Below, piece by piece: positions 45,242 through 53,901 of a DNA stretch of 64,000 bases. Made by a program: the position numbers and the translations under genes. The notes under the pieces are model-generated. The model was not told the DNA's origin. It did no database searches and saw only the letters and a list, made by a program, of their open reading frames with translations. Source of the DNA: JBBIGV01 sp037447335 (GTDB taxonomy: Bacteria; Bacteroidota; Ignavibacteria; Ignavibacteriales; Ignavibacteriaceae); the NCBI GenBank assembly GCA_037447335.1, contig JBBIGV010000002.1:1-64000 (forward strand), written 5' to 3'. Each line of letters opens with the position of its first letter. Positions within the stretch are counted from its first letter, which is position 1.

Positions 45242-46004
45242 TTTTTTGAAGAATATTTATTGCTTCAATCAGGTTATCTGCTTCATAATCCGGTTTAATG
45301 CCGGATTGTTTAGCAGCCTGCCTGGTGGTTTTGCCGGAATAGATAAGAATTCCCTTTCCGCCGATTTGCTGTGCCGCAAGTATGTCTGTTTCGATATCAT
45401 CACCAAGCATAATAAACCTCGAATCTGCTTTTACACCAAGTTCCTTTAATGCAGATCGGAAATAAATAGGTGACGGCTTGCCAATCAGAACGGACTTCTT
45501 ACCCGCAGCATATTCAATTGCAGTTATAAACGCACCGGCATCCAAACACAAATTACCTTTTGGAGCCCAGAATTTATTCATCTGCATTGCAACTAAATCT
45601 GCTCCGTTATGAACATAACGAAATATCTTATTGAGATTTTCATAATTCCATTCTTCTCCGAGATCACCTACAACAACGGCTTCCGGTTTATCGAAATCAA
45701 TAATATCCTTAAAAAGAGTTTTAATTGATTCTGTGCAAAACACAGCTGCACTCTTATAATTTGCTTTTACGTAAGAGATCGCCGCATCTGCTGCCGTCAT
45801 TGCTTTAATAGTTGTTTTGATTCCGGATTCTGCAAAAAACTGATGTACTTCATCGCCGGTTCTTAATGTAGAATTGCTGATAATGTAGGCAGGGATATTA
45901 TTCCCTTCCATAAAACTAAAAAATTCTTCTATACCGGGGGCAGGGGTATTCCCTGTTTTAATCACACCGTCAAAGTCTATTAATATGGGAACGGGCTTCT
46001 TCAT
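45231..46004 (-). CDS. HAD-superfamily (IIA, NagD-like) sugar phosphatase
   Basis: About 257 residues from ATG 46004 (MKKPVPILIDFDGVIKTG). A longer in-frame start at 46157 would run through a palindromic repeat and the end of the previous gene, so I reject it. Motif I is DFDGV (D10, D12), motif II ISNST, motif III lysine near IGKPSP and motif IV LGDDIETDILAAQ. Family members dephosphorylate small phosphorylated metabolites. Confidence 0.8.
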   Translation of the reverse strand: MKKPVPILIDFDGVIKTGNTPAPGIEEFFSFMEGNNIPAYIISNSTLRTGDEVHQFFAESGIKTTIKAMTAADAAISYVKANYKSAAVFCTESIKTLFKDIIDFDKPEAVVVGDLGEEWNYENLNKIFRYVHNGADLVAMQMNKFWAPKGNLCLDAGAFITAIEYAAGKKSVLIGKPSPIYFRSALKELGVKADSRFIMLGDDIETDILAAQQIGGKGILIYSGKTTRQAAKQSGIKPDYEADNLIEAINILQKINS

Positions 46005-46023
46005 TTGAATTTGAGACAGGTTT

Positions 46024-46050
46024 GCAGCACAGACTGATAATCTGTGCTGC
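46024..46050. repeat. AGCACAGA-type palindromic hairpin
   Basis: GCAGCACAGA (46024-46033) and TCTGTGCTGC (46041-46050) are perfect inverted arms around a 7-base loop. It lies between the DUF6580-like gene and the HAD gene. A near relative occurs at 52174-52200 inside the yhcG relic. Confidence 0.8.
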
Positions 46051-46071
46051 AAGTTGATAAAAGATTTATAA

Positions 46072-46593
46072 TTATGAATTTGCTCGTGCCAGGACAGGAA
46101 ACTTAATCTTTGCAAATTCAAAAGCCCCGAATAAAATGCCCGCGTAAAACAAATCACCGAGCAGAGTGTAATGGAAAAATGGAATAGCAGCGGTATAGCA
46201 AGCTGCTAGCCCTGCACCGGTTGCCGGATATAAAGGTGACACAAGCCAAACAGCGAAGTTTGTGATAATAAAAAATGAAACTGATGCTGTTACAGACGCA
46301 AGCGCAATACTGGTAACCTTCTTTTGTTTTATCATTAGGGAACCGATAAATACTATCAACGCAAAACTTAAGTAAACGGCTATCAAAGTATTGTGTAAAC
46401 CTATGATGAGGTCTGTAATTAACATTGCTGCAATCGGGACAATGTATGCAAGTCTCTTTTCCTTAAAATATGCACCGGCAAACAATGCCATAGCTGCAAT
46501 CGGGACAAAGTTCGGTGGGTGGGGCAGAAGCCTTACTAAAGCTGCTGCAACTATCATCCCCATCAGAACCAATAATCTCGGGTTTGCTTTCAT
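46072..46593 (-). CDS. DUF6580-like integral membrane protein, possible transport component
   Basis: 173 residues, almost entirely hydrophobic with five or six helices. It has the family look MKANPRLLVLMGMIVAAALVRLLPHPPNFVPIAAMALFAGAYF and TDLIIGLHNTLIAVYLSFALI. The fold resembles ECF-type substrate-capture subunits. SD GAAAGGAATAA precedes the ATG. It is 87 bases downstream of the BtuB-like gene on the same strand, so both are probably under the cobalamin riboswitch. A role in moving B12 or a corrinoid precursor across the inner membrane is inference. Confidence 0.7.
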   Translation of the reverse strand: MKANPRLLVLMGMIVAAALVRLLPHPPNFVPIAAMALFAGAYFKEKRLAYIVPIAAMLITDLIIGLHNTLIAVYLSFALIVFIGSLMIKQKKVTSIALASVTASVSFFIITNFAVWLVSPLYPATGAGLAACYTAAIPFFHYTLLGDLFYAGILFGAFEFAKIKFPVLARANS

Positions 46594-46680
46594 AATTTAT
46601 TCCTTTCTCTTAATCTTAATTTTAATTTTTCAATTGATAAAATATAAGTAATTCAATCTCTTTAATGAAACTAAGGAACA

Positions 46681-48618
46681 TCAAAGAGTAAATTTTAATC
46701 CCAGTGTCCCTGAAAATCCGGGTGTAGCATAGCCAAACACTTCTTCATAGTATTTGTTTGTAAGATTTTCCAGCTTACCGTAAATTCTTAAAAATGTGAA
46801 TACGTCATAAGAAGCAGCAAGATTAATAAGCGTATAATCGCTCAGGTTAATCCTTTCAGCGGGGAATACAGAAAAATTCTTATCATCTCTTTGACCGGCA
46901 TAAGATATTTCAACATAAACATTTGCATCCGGAATAAAGTTATAATTTACGCTCAGAGATGCTTTGTGCATCGGACGCCTTAAAAGCGCCTCACCTTCAT
47001 CAACAGTACCTTTGCTCAAATCTTTGGTTTGTGTGAAGGTATAATTTGAATTAACAGTAAGAGTTTCCAGCGGTTTTACTGTTATGAAAACCTCTATTCC
47101 TTTTGATTCAGCTTTATTGATATTTATAGTTCTGAAGTTTTCATCAAAACCGAAGAGATCTTTGAAGGTAGTCCGGAAGTAATTTATTCCTGCGGAAAAA
47201 CTATTATTAATGAAGAACTGTTCAATGCCGGCATCCCAGCCGAAACTTTTTTCAGGATTCAGATCTGAATTACCAAACCCGGGATCAAAAAGATAAAACA
47301 ATGACGGCGCTTTGAATCCGGTACCAAACGTAGCTTTTATTTTTGTACCGGTTTGCCAGAAAACATAAGCAGGTGCAATTCTGTAAGTTACAACAGAACC
47401 GAACCGGTTGTGGTTATCATATCTTACACCTATTGAATTGAAGAAATTGTTATCAAATCTGAACTGATGCTGAAAATAAGCTCCTGTTGTACGGGATTTA
47501 TTCTGAGGGAATAAGCTTTCAAAATCACCGAAGGATGAGAAATACAGATATTCTCCAATGGCTTTTTCTTCTTCTGTTTCAATCCCGGCAACAAAAACAT
47601 TATCTTCATTCAAATTGATAATATTCTGCCAATCGGATTTCAGCCTTTTCCCATCATACAAGCTTCTTGATGATGCAGGATTGTTGAGTGATTCATCAAA
47701 TTTATACTTACGAAGATTCCTGGTAAAAGAAACGCCGGCTTTTTGATTCCACAATCCATCAAATAAAGTAAGGATCGCTTCGCCGCGGTAGGCTTGTTCT
47801 TCTAAATTGAAAATGAAGGTTGGGTCATCTCCGAACTCACCTCCAAACTGATCATAATCAGCATCCATTTTATTAAATCGTCCGTAAAAGTTCACATTCA
47901 AAAATTCACTAACCTTTGCCCCGATTCTTGCAGTGAGATATGAAGAAGCCGCTCCGTCTTTTTCAGTGTTGCCGTATTTTTCGGATGCGGAAGAAAAACC
48001 GTCAGTTCTCCATCGGCTCATGGTAACAGAGTAATTCATCATATTATAAGAACCATTAAGTCCGACTAGTCCCTTGTAGGTATTATAAGATCCGCCGTCT
48101 GTTGAAATGAAGAAATCGTTTGATCCTGTTCCTTTTTTAGTAATGATGTTTATAACGCCAGCCATTGCATCAGAGCCGTAAAGAGTGCTTTGCGGTCCTC
48201 TTAAAATTTCAATTCTTTCGATATTATCAACCGGTAAGGTTGAAAAGTCGAAGAAGTTTGCCGGGTCGTTAACCATATTCATTTTGATGCCATCAATTAG
48301 GATCATCGTATGGCTGGTGTTGGAACCCCGCGTATAAACGTTTGTGAGTTTGCCCGGTCCACCCTGCTGTGAAAATGACAAACCATATTCACTTTGAAGT
48401 AATTCATACACATTGGTTTTCATTCGGTTAGAAATCATTGCTGAATCAATAACAGATACGGAGCTTGCTAACTCAATTGTCGGGGTATAAGTTCTTGTAG
48501 CAGTTACAACCACATCTGAAAGCGGATATACTTTTTGAGTATCATCCTGTTGCGCAAATACAGCATGTAAAGCCGAAAACAAAACAAAGAAAGCAAAAAG
48601 AGATTTTAATGAAAGCAT
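46681..48618 (-). CDS. btuB: BtuB-like TonB-dependent cobalamin receptor
   Basis: 645 residues. A signal peptide ends in VFAQ, followed by a TonB-box-like segment PLSDVVVTATRT. Plug: YELLQSEYGLSFSQQGGPGKLTNVYTRGSNTSHTMILIDGIKMN and VERIEILRGP-type (NIERIEILRGPQSTLYGSDAMAGVINI). The barrel ends GFSGTLGLKFTL. The length matches BtuB. The cobalamin riboswitch directly upstream makes corrinoid uptake the likely role. Confidence 0.9.
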   Translation of the reverse strand: MLSLKSLFAFFVLFSALHAVFAQQDDTQKVYPLSDVVVTATRTYTPTIELASSVSVIDSAMISNRMKTNVYELLQSEYGLSFSQQGGPGKLTNVYTRGSNTSHTMILIDGIKMNMVNDPANFFDFSTLPVDNIERIEILRGPQSTLYGSDAMAGVINIITKKGTGSNDFFISTDGGSYNTYKGLVGLNGSYNMMNYSVTMSRWRTDGFSSASEKYGNTEKDGAASSYLTARIGAKVSEFLNVNFYGRFNKMDADYDQFGGEFGDDPTFIFNLEEQAYRGEAILTLFDGLWNQKAGVSFTRNLRKYKFDESLNNPASSRSLYDGKRLKSDWQNIINLNEDNVFVAGIETEEEKAIGEYLYFSSFGDFESLFPQNKSRTTGAYFQHQFRFDNNFFNSIGVRYDNHNRFGSVVTYRIAPAYVFWQTGTKIKATFGTGFKAPSLFYLFDPGFGNSDLNPEKSFGWDAGIEQFFINNSFSAGINYFRTTFKDLFGFDENFRTININKAESKGIEVFITVKPLETLTVNSNYTFTQTKDLSKGTVDEGEALLRRPMHKASLSVNYNFIPDANVYVEISYAGQRDDKNFSVFPAERINLSDYTLINLAASYDVFTFLRIYGKLENLTNKYYEEVFGYATPGFSGTLGLKFTL

Positions 48619-48740
48619 AGAAGTTACTCCTTATAAAAAGTTAAATAAGTAACTTCGCGGGTTAAAAAGTTGAGATAAAACGATAGGAAAAGAGCCATCG
48701 TTAATTTTACCTTTAGCGCGAAGGTTGATTAATTTTAAAA

Positions 48741-49024
48741 TTTACGGCAGGTCTCCTGGCTTCTACCAGTAGGCAATTTACAATAGGCAGTAGGCAAACT
48801 TGCATACTGCTTACTGCTTGTTGCATACTGATTTTCACAGTTGCGCGACAGCGCCGGAATTGATGGCTTTACCCGTCATCCTGAACTTGCCCGCCTTGGC
48901 TCGACTGCCAGGTCAGGACAGGTTTAAGGTTACTGGAGATTCCGAATAAAATTCGGAAAGACACCGCACCGGACTTCCCTATATTTCCCTTTATCCCGAA
49001 AACCGGAACAGGGACACCGTAAAA
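48741..49024 (-). promoter_or_regulatory. Cobalamin (AdoCbl) riboswitch upstream of btuB
   Basis: Read on the minus strand. P1 arms are TTTACGG (complement of 49018-49024) and CCGTAAA (complement of 48741-48747). Core elements are GGGAAGTCCGGTGCGGTGTC, then GTCGCGCAACTGTG (complement of 48836-48849), and the B12 box AGCCAGGAGACCTGCC (complement of 48747-48762). Two peripheral arms are enlarged. One (about 48766-48833) holds GCAGTATGCAA / TTGCCTACTG units. The other (about 48870-48935) contains CCTGTCCTGACC...CAAGTTCAGGATGACGGG. Binding of cobalamin should reduce expression of btuB and the gene after it. Confidence 0.9.
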
Positions 49025-49279
49025 TCTGTTCAAAGAACTGCGGCAAAAATAAACATTATCCGGTAAAGTTCAAATTTTTAATCGTTTTACTTCACAGTTT
49101 TAACTTTTTTTTCTAAGTTGCATTATAATTTATTATCAAATGTTAACATCTGACTTTTGCTTGAAACTTTTCTATTACATACTTAATTCAGTTAACTTTG
49201 AATTTTTTCCCATCTCTAAATGTTTACCATTCAAAATTTTAATCTTGTTTAATCATTATGACTAAAAAGGAGTTTTTTA

Positions 49280-49957
49280 ATGGGCTGGTTTTTTAGCTTT
49301 TTGAATTCCTCCATCGGAAAAAAAATTACGATGGCCGTAACGGGAGGATTTCTGATTATATTTCTCGTTGTTCATCTGGTAGGAAATACAACCTTGTTCT
49401 TCGGTGCAGAAGCATTTAACGGGTATGTATCATCCCTCGATGTTGTTAAACCTCTGATCAGAGTAATCGAAGTAGTTCTCCTCGCTGCATTTTTAATACA
49501 CATTGTAAACGGGGTAAGACTCTGGTTAGAAAATAAGAAGGCTCGCGGGGTTAATTATAAGGTAAATGGCTCGTCCGAAAGCAGCGATGTTTTCTCAAGG
49601 ACGATGTTTCTAACCGGGTCTGTAATTTTTATTTTTCTTGTATTGCATTTGAAAACCTTTTTCTGGCAGTTTAACATTTACGAACCCGGAAGTCTTGCCG
49701 CTCAACATCAATACTATCAAATAGTTGTTGAGGCTTTCAGCATTTGGTGGTATGTTTTACTATATGTGATTGCAATGGCGCTTTTAGGCTTCCATCTTAA
49801 CCATGGATTTCAGAGCGCTTTCCAGACTTTCGGATGGAACCACAAAAAATATTTTCCGCTGATTGAAAAAATCGGGGCTGTCTATGCAATTTTTATGGCA
49901 GCCGGATTTGCTTCAATGCCTATTTACTTCTTTATTGTTTACGGAGGCAGCAAATGA
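49280..49957 (+). CDS. sdhC: Succinate dehydrogenase / fumarate reductase cytochrome b subunit
   Basis: 225 residues with five membrane helices, b558 type. Candidate haem histidines lie in VVHLVGNT, FLIHIVNG, VLHLKTFF and LGFHLNHGFQ. This single-subunit anchor replaces SdhC plus SdhD. SD AAAGGAG is five to six bases before ATG. It overlaps sdhA by four bases (ATGA). The upstream DNA has a TAACTTTG at 49193-49200 resembling a -7 element but lacks a well-placed TTG. Confidence 0.9.
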   Translation: MGWFFSFLNSSIGKKITMAVTGGFLIIFLVVHLVGNTTLFFGAEAFNGYVSSLDVVKPLIRVIEVVLLAAFLIHIVNGVRLWLENKKARGVNYKVNGSSESSDVFSRTMFLTGSVIFIFLVLHLKTFFWQFNIYEPGSLAAQHQYYQIVVEAFSIWWYVLLYVIAMALLGFHLNHGFQSAFQTFGWNHKKYFPLIEKIGAVYAIFMAAGFASMPIYFFIVYGGSK

Positions 49958-51864
49958 CAGAGCTAAATTCTAAAATTCCGGAAGGACATATTTCTGAAAA
50001 GTGGATAAATCATAAATTCAATATGAAGCTGGTTAACCCGGCTAATAAAAGAAAGTACACTATTATTGTTGTAGGAACAGGCTTAGCAGGTGCATCAGCA
50101 GCGGCTTCGCTTGGCGAGCTTGGATACAATGTATTGGCATTCACTTTTCATGATAGTGCAAGAAGAGCTCATAGCATTTCAGCACAAGGTGGCATAAATG
50201 CATCAAAAAATTATCAGAATGATGGCGATTCAACTTACAGACTTTTTTACGATACTGTAAAAGGCGGAGACTTCCGTGCCCGTGAAGCAAATGTTCATCG
50301 CCTTGCTGAAGTAAGCGGCAATATTATTGATCAGTGTGTTGCACAGGGAGTACCGTTTGCAAGAGAATACGGAGGTTTGCTTGATAACCGTTCATTTGGC
50401 GGTGCACAGGTTTCCAGAACTTTTTATGCACGCGGTCAAACCGGTCAGCAGCTTTTACTTGGAGCTGTAAGCGCGCTTAACCGGCAGGTTGATAAAGGGT
50501 CTGTAAAACTTTTTACCAGAAGAGAAATGCTTGATGTGGTAATTGTTGACGGTTCAGCTAAAGGCATTGTTTGCAGAAACCTTTTAACCGGTGAAATTGA
50601 AAAATACTCTGCCCATGCCGTATGCCTTGCTACCGGCGGTTATGCAAATGTTTACTTCCTTTCAACAAATGCGATGAACTGTAATGCCACTGCAATCTGG
50701 CGTGCACACAAGCGCGGTGCATTTTTCGGAAATCCCTGCTTCACTCAGATACATCCGACTTGTTTACCGCTGCACGGTGATTCGCAGTCAAAATTAACAT
50801 TGATGAGTGAGTCATTGCGTAATGATGGAAGAGTCTGGGTATCAAAAAAGAAAAATGATATGCGTCATCCAGGCGAAATACCGGAAGATGAAAGAGATTA
50901 TTACCTCGAAAGAAAATATCCGTCATTCGGAAACCTTTCGCCAAGAGACATTTCATCCCGCGCAGCAAAAGAAGTTTGCGATGAAGGCAGGGGTGTAAAG
51001 GGTGGCGAAGCAGTCTATCTTGATTTCAGAGATGCGATAAACAGACTTGGCAAGCATGTAATCGAAGAACGATACGGTAACCTTTTTGAAATTTACGAAA
51101 CAATTACCGGCGAAAATCCTTATAACGTTCCAATGATGATTTATCCCGCGCCGCATTATACGATGGGCGGACTTTGGGTTGATTATAACCTGATGAGCAC
51201 AATACCCGGATTATTCGTACTTGGTGAAGCCAACTTCTCAGACCACGGCGCTAACAGGCTGGGTGCTTCTGCGCTTATGCAAGGGCTTGCTGATGGTTAT
51301 TTTGTTATACCATATACAATGGGAGATTATCTTGCTTCTGAAAAACCGGCTTATGTAAAAACAGATCATCCCGAATTCGAAAAAGTTGCCAACGAAGTGA
51401 AAGACCTGACTTACAAGCTTCTTTCAATTAAAGGCAAGCGAACTGTGGATGATATTCACAAGCAGCTCGGACGTATTATGTGGAATAAAGTCGGAATGGC
51501 TCGCAAGGAACAAGGGCTGAAAGAAGCTATAAACGAAATCCGCGAGCTGAAAAAGGAATTTTGGCAGAATGTAACAATTCCCGGCAGCGGTGATGATGTA
51601 AATCAGACCCTTGAACGAGCTGGAAGATTGGTTGACTACTTTGAGCTTGGTGAGTTAATGGCTCTGGATGCACTCGAAAGAAACGAATCCTGCGGTGGTC
51701 ACTTCAGAGTTGAATACCAGTTTGAAGACGGAGAGGCAAAACGCGACGACGAGCATTTCTCTTTCGTTTCTGCCTGGGAATTTGCAGGCGAAAGCAAATG
51801 GAATCTTCATAAAGAACATCTTCAGTTTGAATATGTAAAACCGGCAATAAGGAGTTATAAATAA
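49954..51864 (+). CDS. sdhA: Succinate dehydrogenase / fumarate reductase flavoprotein subunit
   Basis: 636 residues, full length, in the Bacteroidota/Bacillus-like form. FAD-binding VGTGLAGASAAASLGELGYNV. FAD-attachment region HSISAQGGINASKNYQNDGDS; active-site residues are in FTQIHPTCLP and in ERYGNLFEIYE...YPAPHYTMGGLWVD. It oxidises succinate to fumarate. The last codons, ending KPAIRSYK and stop, form part of a 30-bp direct repeat whose second copy precedes sdhB. Confidence 0.95.
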   Translation: MTELNSKIPEGHISEKWINHKFNMKLVNPANKRKYTIIVVGTGLAGASAAASLGELGYNVLAFTFHDSARRAHSISAQGGINASKNYQNDGDSTYRLFYDTVKGGDFRAREANVHRLAEVSGNIIDQCVAQGVPFAREYGGLLDNRSFGGAQVSRTFYARGQTGQQLLLGAVSALNRQVDKGSVKLFTRREMLDVVIVDGSAKGIVCRNLLTGEIEKYSAHAVCLATGGYANVYFLSTNAMNCNATAIWRAHKRGAFFGNPCFTQIHPTCLPLHGDSQSKLTLMSESLRNDGRVWVSKKKNDMRHPGEIPEDERDYYLERKYPSFGNLSPRDISSRAAKEVCDEGRGVKGGEAVYLDFRDAINRLGKHVIEERYGNLFEIYETITGENPYNVPMMIYPAPHYTMGGLWVDYNLMSTIPGLFVLGEANFSDHGANRLGASALMQGLADGYFVIPYTMGDYLASEKPAYVKTDHPEFEKVANEVKDLTYKLLSIKGKRTVDDIHKQLGRIMWNKVGMARKEQGLKEAINEIRELKKEFWQNVTIPGSGDDVNQTLERAGRLVDYFELGELMALDALERNESCGGHFRVEYQFEDGEAKRDDEHFSFVSAWEFAGESKWNLHKEHLQFEYVKPAIRSYK

Positions 51865-51865
51865 T
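51836..51865 (+). repeat. 30-bp direct repeat, left copy
   Basis: Identical to 53001-53030. It contains the last eight codons of sdhA, the stop, and the AAGGAG ribosome-binding site that originally served sdhB. The sequence begins TAAAACCGGC and ends TATAAATAAT. The distance between the two copies is 1165 bases. Confidence 0.9.
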
Positions 51866-53003
51866 TGAATTCTGCTGCGGCAAATATTCATGAGCATAAA
51901 GTGTTTCTCCAGGTTGTTGAATTAATCAAACAATCTAAGCACAAAGTATTTGCAGCGGTTAATACAGAACTAATAGATTTATACTGGAAAATCGGTGAAT
52001 CTATTTCCCGGAAAGTTCAGTCTGATGGTTGGGGACAGGGAACCGTAGAGGAATTATCCAGATTCATCCAAAAAGAAATGATTGGTTCAAGAGGATTTTC
52101 GCCCCAGAATTTATGGAGAATGAAGCAATTTTATGAGGTTTACTCCTCTTCTCCAATTGAGGCTGACCAAAATGTAGCACAGATTACTAATCTGTGCTAC
52201 GATGAATTTGAATTTAATCTGAAATCAGACATATAAATTCAGAATTGTTTGCAAAATTTACTTTTTGGTCAGCCTCAATTGACCTGGACTAATAATCTTA
52301 TTATTCTTTCAAAAACAAAAGCAATCGAAGAAAAAGAGTTCTACATAAAGCTTTCTATAAAAGAAAAATACTCCAAACGCGAATTAGAAAGACAAATTAA
52401 TTCTGCTGTTTATGAAAGATTTTTATTATCCCGGCAAAAACTCTCAACAATGTTGAAAGAACAAGATAAACCGGCAGTTCAACAAATCAACGAGGTTTTT
52501 AGAGATAAGTATATTTTTGAGTTTCTTGATCTTCCGGAAAATTTTAGTGAAAGGATTTGAGAATGTCCCTGGTAAAAAATTTAAGAGAATTTATACTTGA
52601 GCTGGGAAAAGGGTTCACCTTTGTTGGGGAAGAATATCGTTTACAGGTAGGCACTAAAGATTTCTTTGTAGATTTACTTTTTTATCATCGCGGGTTACAA
52701 TGCCTGGTTGCCATTGATTTGAAGATCGACGAGTTCAGTCCGGAATACCTTGGCAAAATGAATTTTTATCTGGAAGCTCTTGATAAGACACAAAAGTTAC
52801 CTAATGAAAATCCAGGCGTTGGATTAATATTATGTAAAACCAAAAATGATGAAATTGTGAACTATACATTGAATAGAAACTTATCCCCAACTAAAATTGC
52901 AGAATACGAAACTCAGTTAATCGATAAGAATATTTTAAAGAAAAAGTTACACGAACTTGGTGAATACTATTCATCTTTAGAAAAATCAATATCTGATAAT
53001 TAA
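51865..53003 (+). pseudogene. YhcG/DUF1016 PD-(D/E)XK nuclease-family gene, decayed, inserted between sdhA and sdhB
   Basis: It starts at TTG 51865, using the AAGGAG duplicated from the sdhA-sdhB junction. Part 1 reads VNTELIDLYWKIGESISRKV to SPQNLWRMKQFYEVYSSS. It is then interrupted by a hairpin insertion with an in-frame TAA at 52234-52236. Part 2, same frame, reads QLTWTNNLIILSKTK, YSKRELERQINSAVYERFLLS, FLDLPENFSER. A one-base loss near 52551 shifts to Part 3: SLVKNLREFILELGKGFTFVGEEYRLQV, FFVDLLFYHRGLQCLVAIDLK (nuclease motif), YLGKMNFYLEALD. The stop TAA is at 53001-53003, inside the second direct repeat. Relatives are found near restriction systems. Probably inactive. Confidence 0.85.
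52154..52281. repeat. Hairpin insertion inside the yhcG relic
   Basis: The outer arms CAATTGAGGCTGACCAAAA (52154-52172) and the exact complement (52263-52281), 19 bases each, enclose about 90 bases. Inside is a second perfect palindrome, GTAGCACAGATTA (52174-52186) opposite TAATCTGTGCTAC (52188-52200). The element adds the in-frame stop at 52234. Confidence 0.85.
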
Positions 53004-53030
53004 AACCGGCAATAAGGAGTTATAAATAAT
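53001..53030 (+). repeat. 30-bp direct repeat, right copy
   Basis: Identical to 51836-51865. It begins with the stop codon of the yhcG relic, includes a non-translated copy of the sdhA C-terminal codons and AAGGAG, and runs into the first bases of the sdhB ATG (53029). Confidence 0.9.
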
Positions 53031-53799
53031 GGAAGAAAAAAAATTAAACCTTAAGCTTAAAATTTGGAGACAAAAAAACACAAACTCTGTCGGAAGTTTT
53101 GTTGAATACAACCTTAGCGTTTCTCCGGATGCTTCATTCCTCGAAATGCTCGATGAACTTAATAACGGGCTTGAACTAAAAGGTGAAGACGCAGTTCACT
53201 TTGAAAGCGACTGCCGTGAAGGTATCTGCGGAACATGCGGATTGGTTATTAACGGCAGACCCCACGGTCCCATTCCGAAAATAGCTACCTGCCAGTTACA
53301 TATGAGAAATTTTAAGGATGGCGAAACGATATGGATTGAACCATTCCGTGCAAAAGCATTTCCGGTTATTAAGGATTTAATGGTTGATCGTTCCGGATTT
53401 GATAAGATACTTCAGGCAGGAGGATATGTATCTGTTAATACAGGCGGTATTCCCGATGCAAATGCAATCCCAATACCCAAAGAAACTGCAAGCCTTGCAA
53501 TGGATGCTGCTTCATGCATAGGATGCGGTGCTTGTGTTGCAGCCTGTAAAAATGCTTCTGCAATGCTCTTTGTTTCGGCTAAAGTTTCGCAATATGCACT
53601 ATTACCGCAGGGACAGCCTGAACGCTACCGCCGGGTTGAGAGAATGGTTGCAGTTATGGATGAACTCGGCTTTGGAAGCTGCACAAACACTTATGCTTGT
53701 GAAGCAGAATGTCCGAAAGGTATTTCTGTAACAAATATTGCCCGAATGAATCGTGATTTCGTGATGGCTAAATTCAGGAATAAAGAGGTAGAAGTGTAA
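53029..53799 (+). CDS. sdhB: Succinate dehydrogenase / fumarate reductase iron-sulfur subunit
   Basis: 256 residues. [2Fe-2S] ligands are in CREGICGTCGLVINGRPHGP. The [4Fe-4S]/[3Fe-4S] set is in SCIGCGACVAACKNAS and SCTNTYACEAECPKGI. It passes electrons from SdhA to the cytochrome b. The start ATG 53029 has AAGGAG in the right-hand repeat, so it kept its own ribosome-binding site after the yhcG insertion. Confidence 0.95.
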   Translation: MEEKKLNLKLKIWRQKNTNSVGSFVEYNLSVSPDASFLEMLDELNNGLELKGEDAVHFESDCREGICGTCGLVINGRPHGPIPKIATCQLHMRNFKDGETIWIEPFRAKAFPVIKDLMVDRSGFDKILQAGGYVSVNTGGIPDANAIPIPKETASLAMDAASCIGCGACVAACKNASAMLFVSAKVSQYALLPQGQPERYRRVERMVAVMDELGFGSCTNTYACEAECPKGISVTNIARMNRDFVMAKFRNKEVEV

Positions 53800-53834
53800 A
53801 AGCCAGATGGGATAAATTTATCAGGTTAAAATTT

Positions 53835-53868
53835 AATCCCGGTTAAACTTTAATCGGGATTTTTTTTA
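53835..53868 (+). terminator. Terminator of the sdh operon
   Basis: AATCCCG (53835-53841) and CGGGATT (53855-53861), followed by a T-rich run. It lies 36 bases after sdhB. Confidence 0.8.
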
Positions 53869-53901
53869 TTTTAATCCACCTAAATTATATGTAATAATTT
53901 G

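Noticed and set aside
45231..46157. 308-residue version of the HAD phosphatase
   Set aside because: The extra 51 residues translate a palindromic repeat and overlap the preceding gene; the family start is MKKPVPILIDFDG at 46004.
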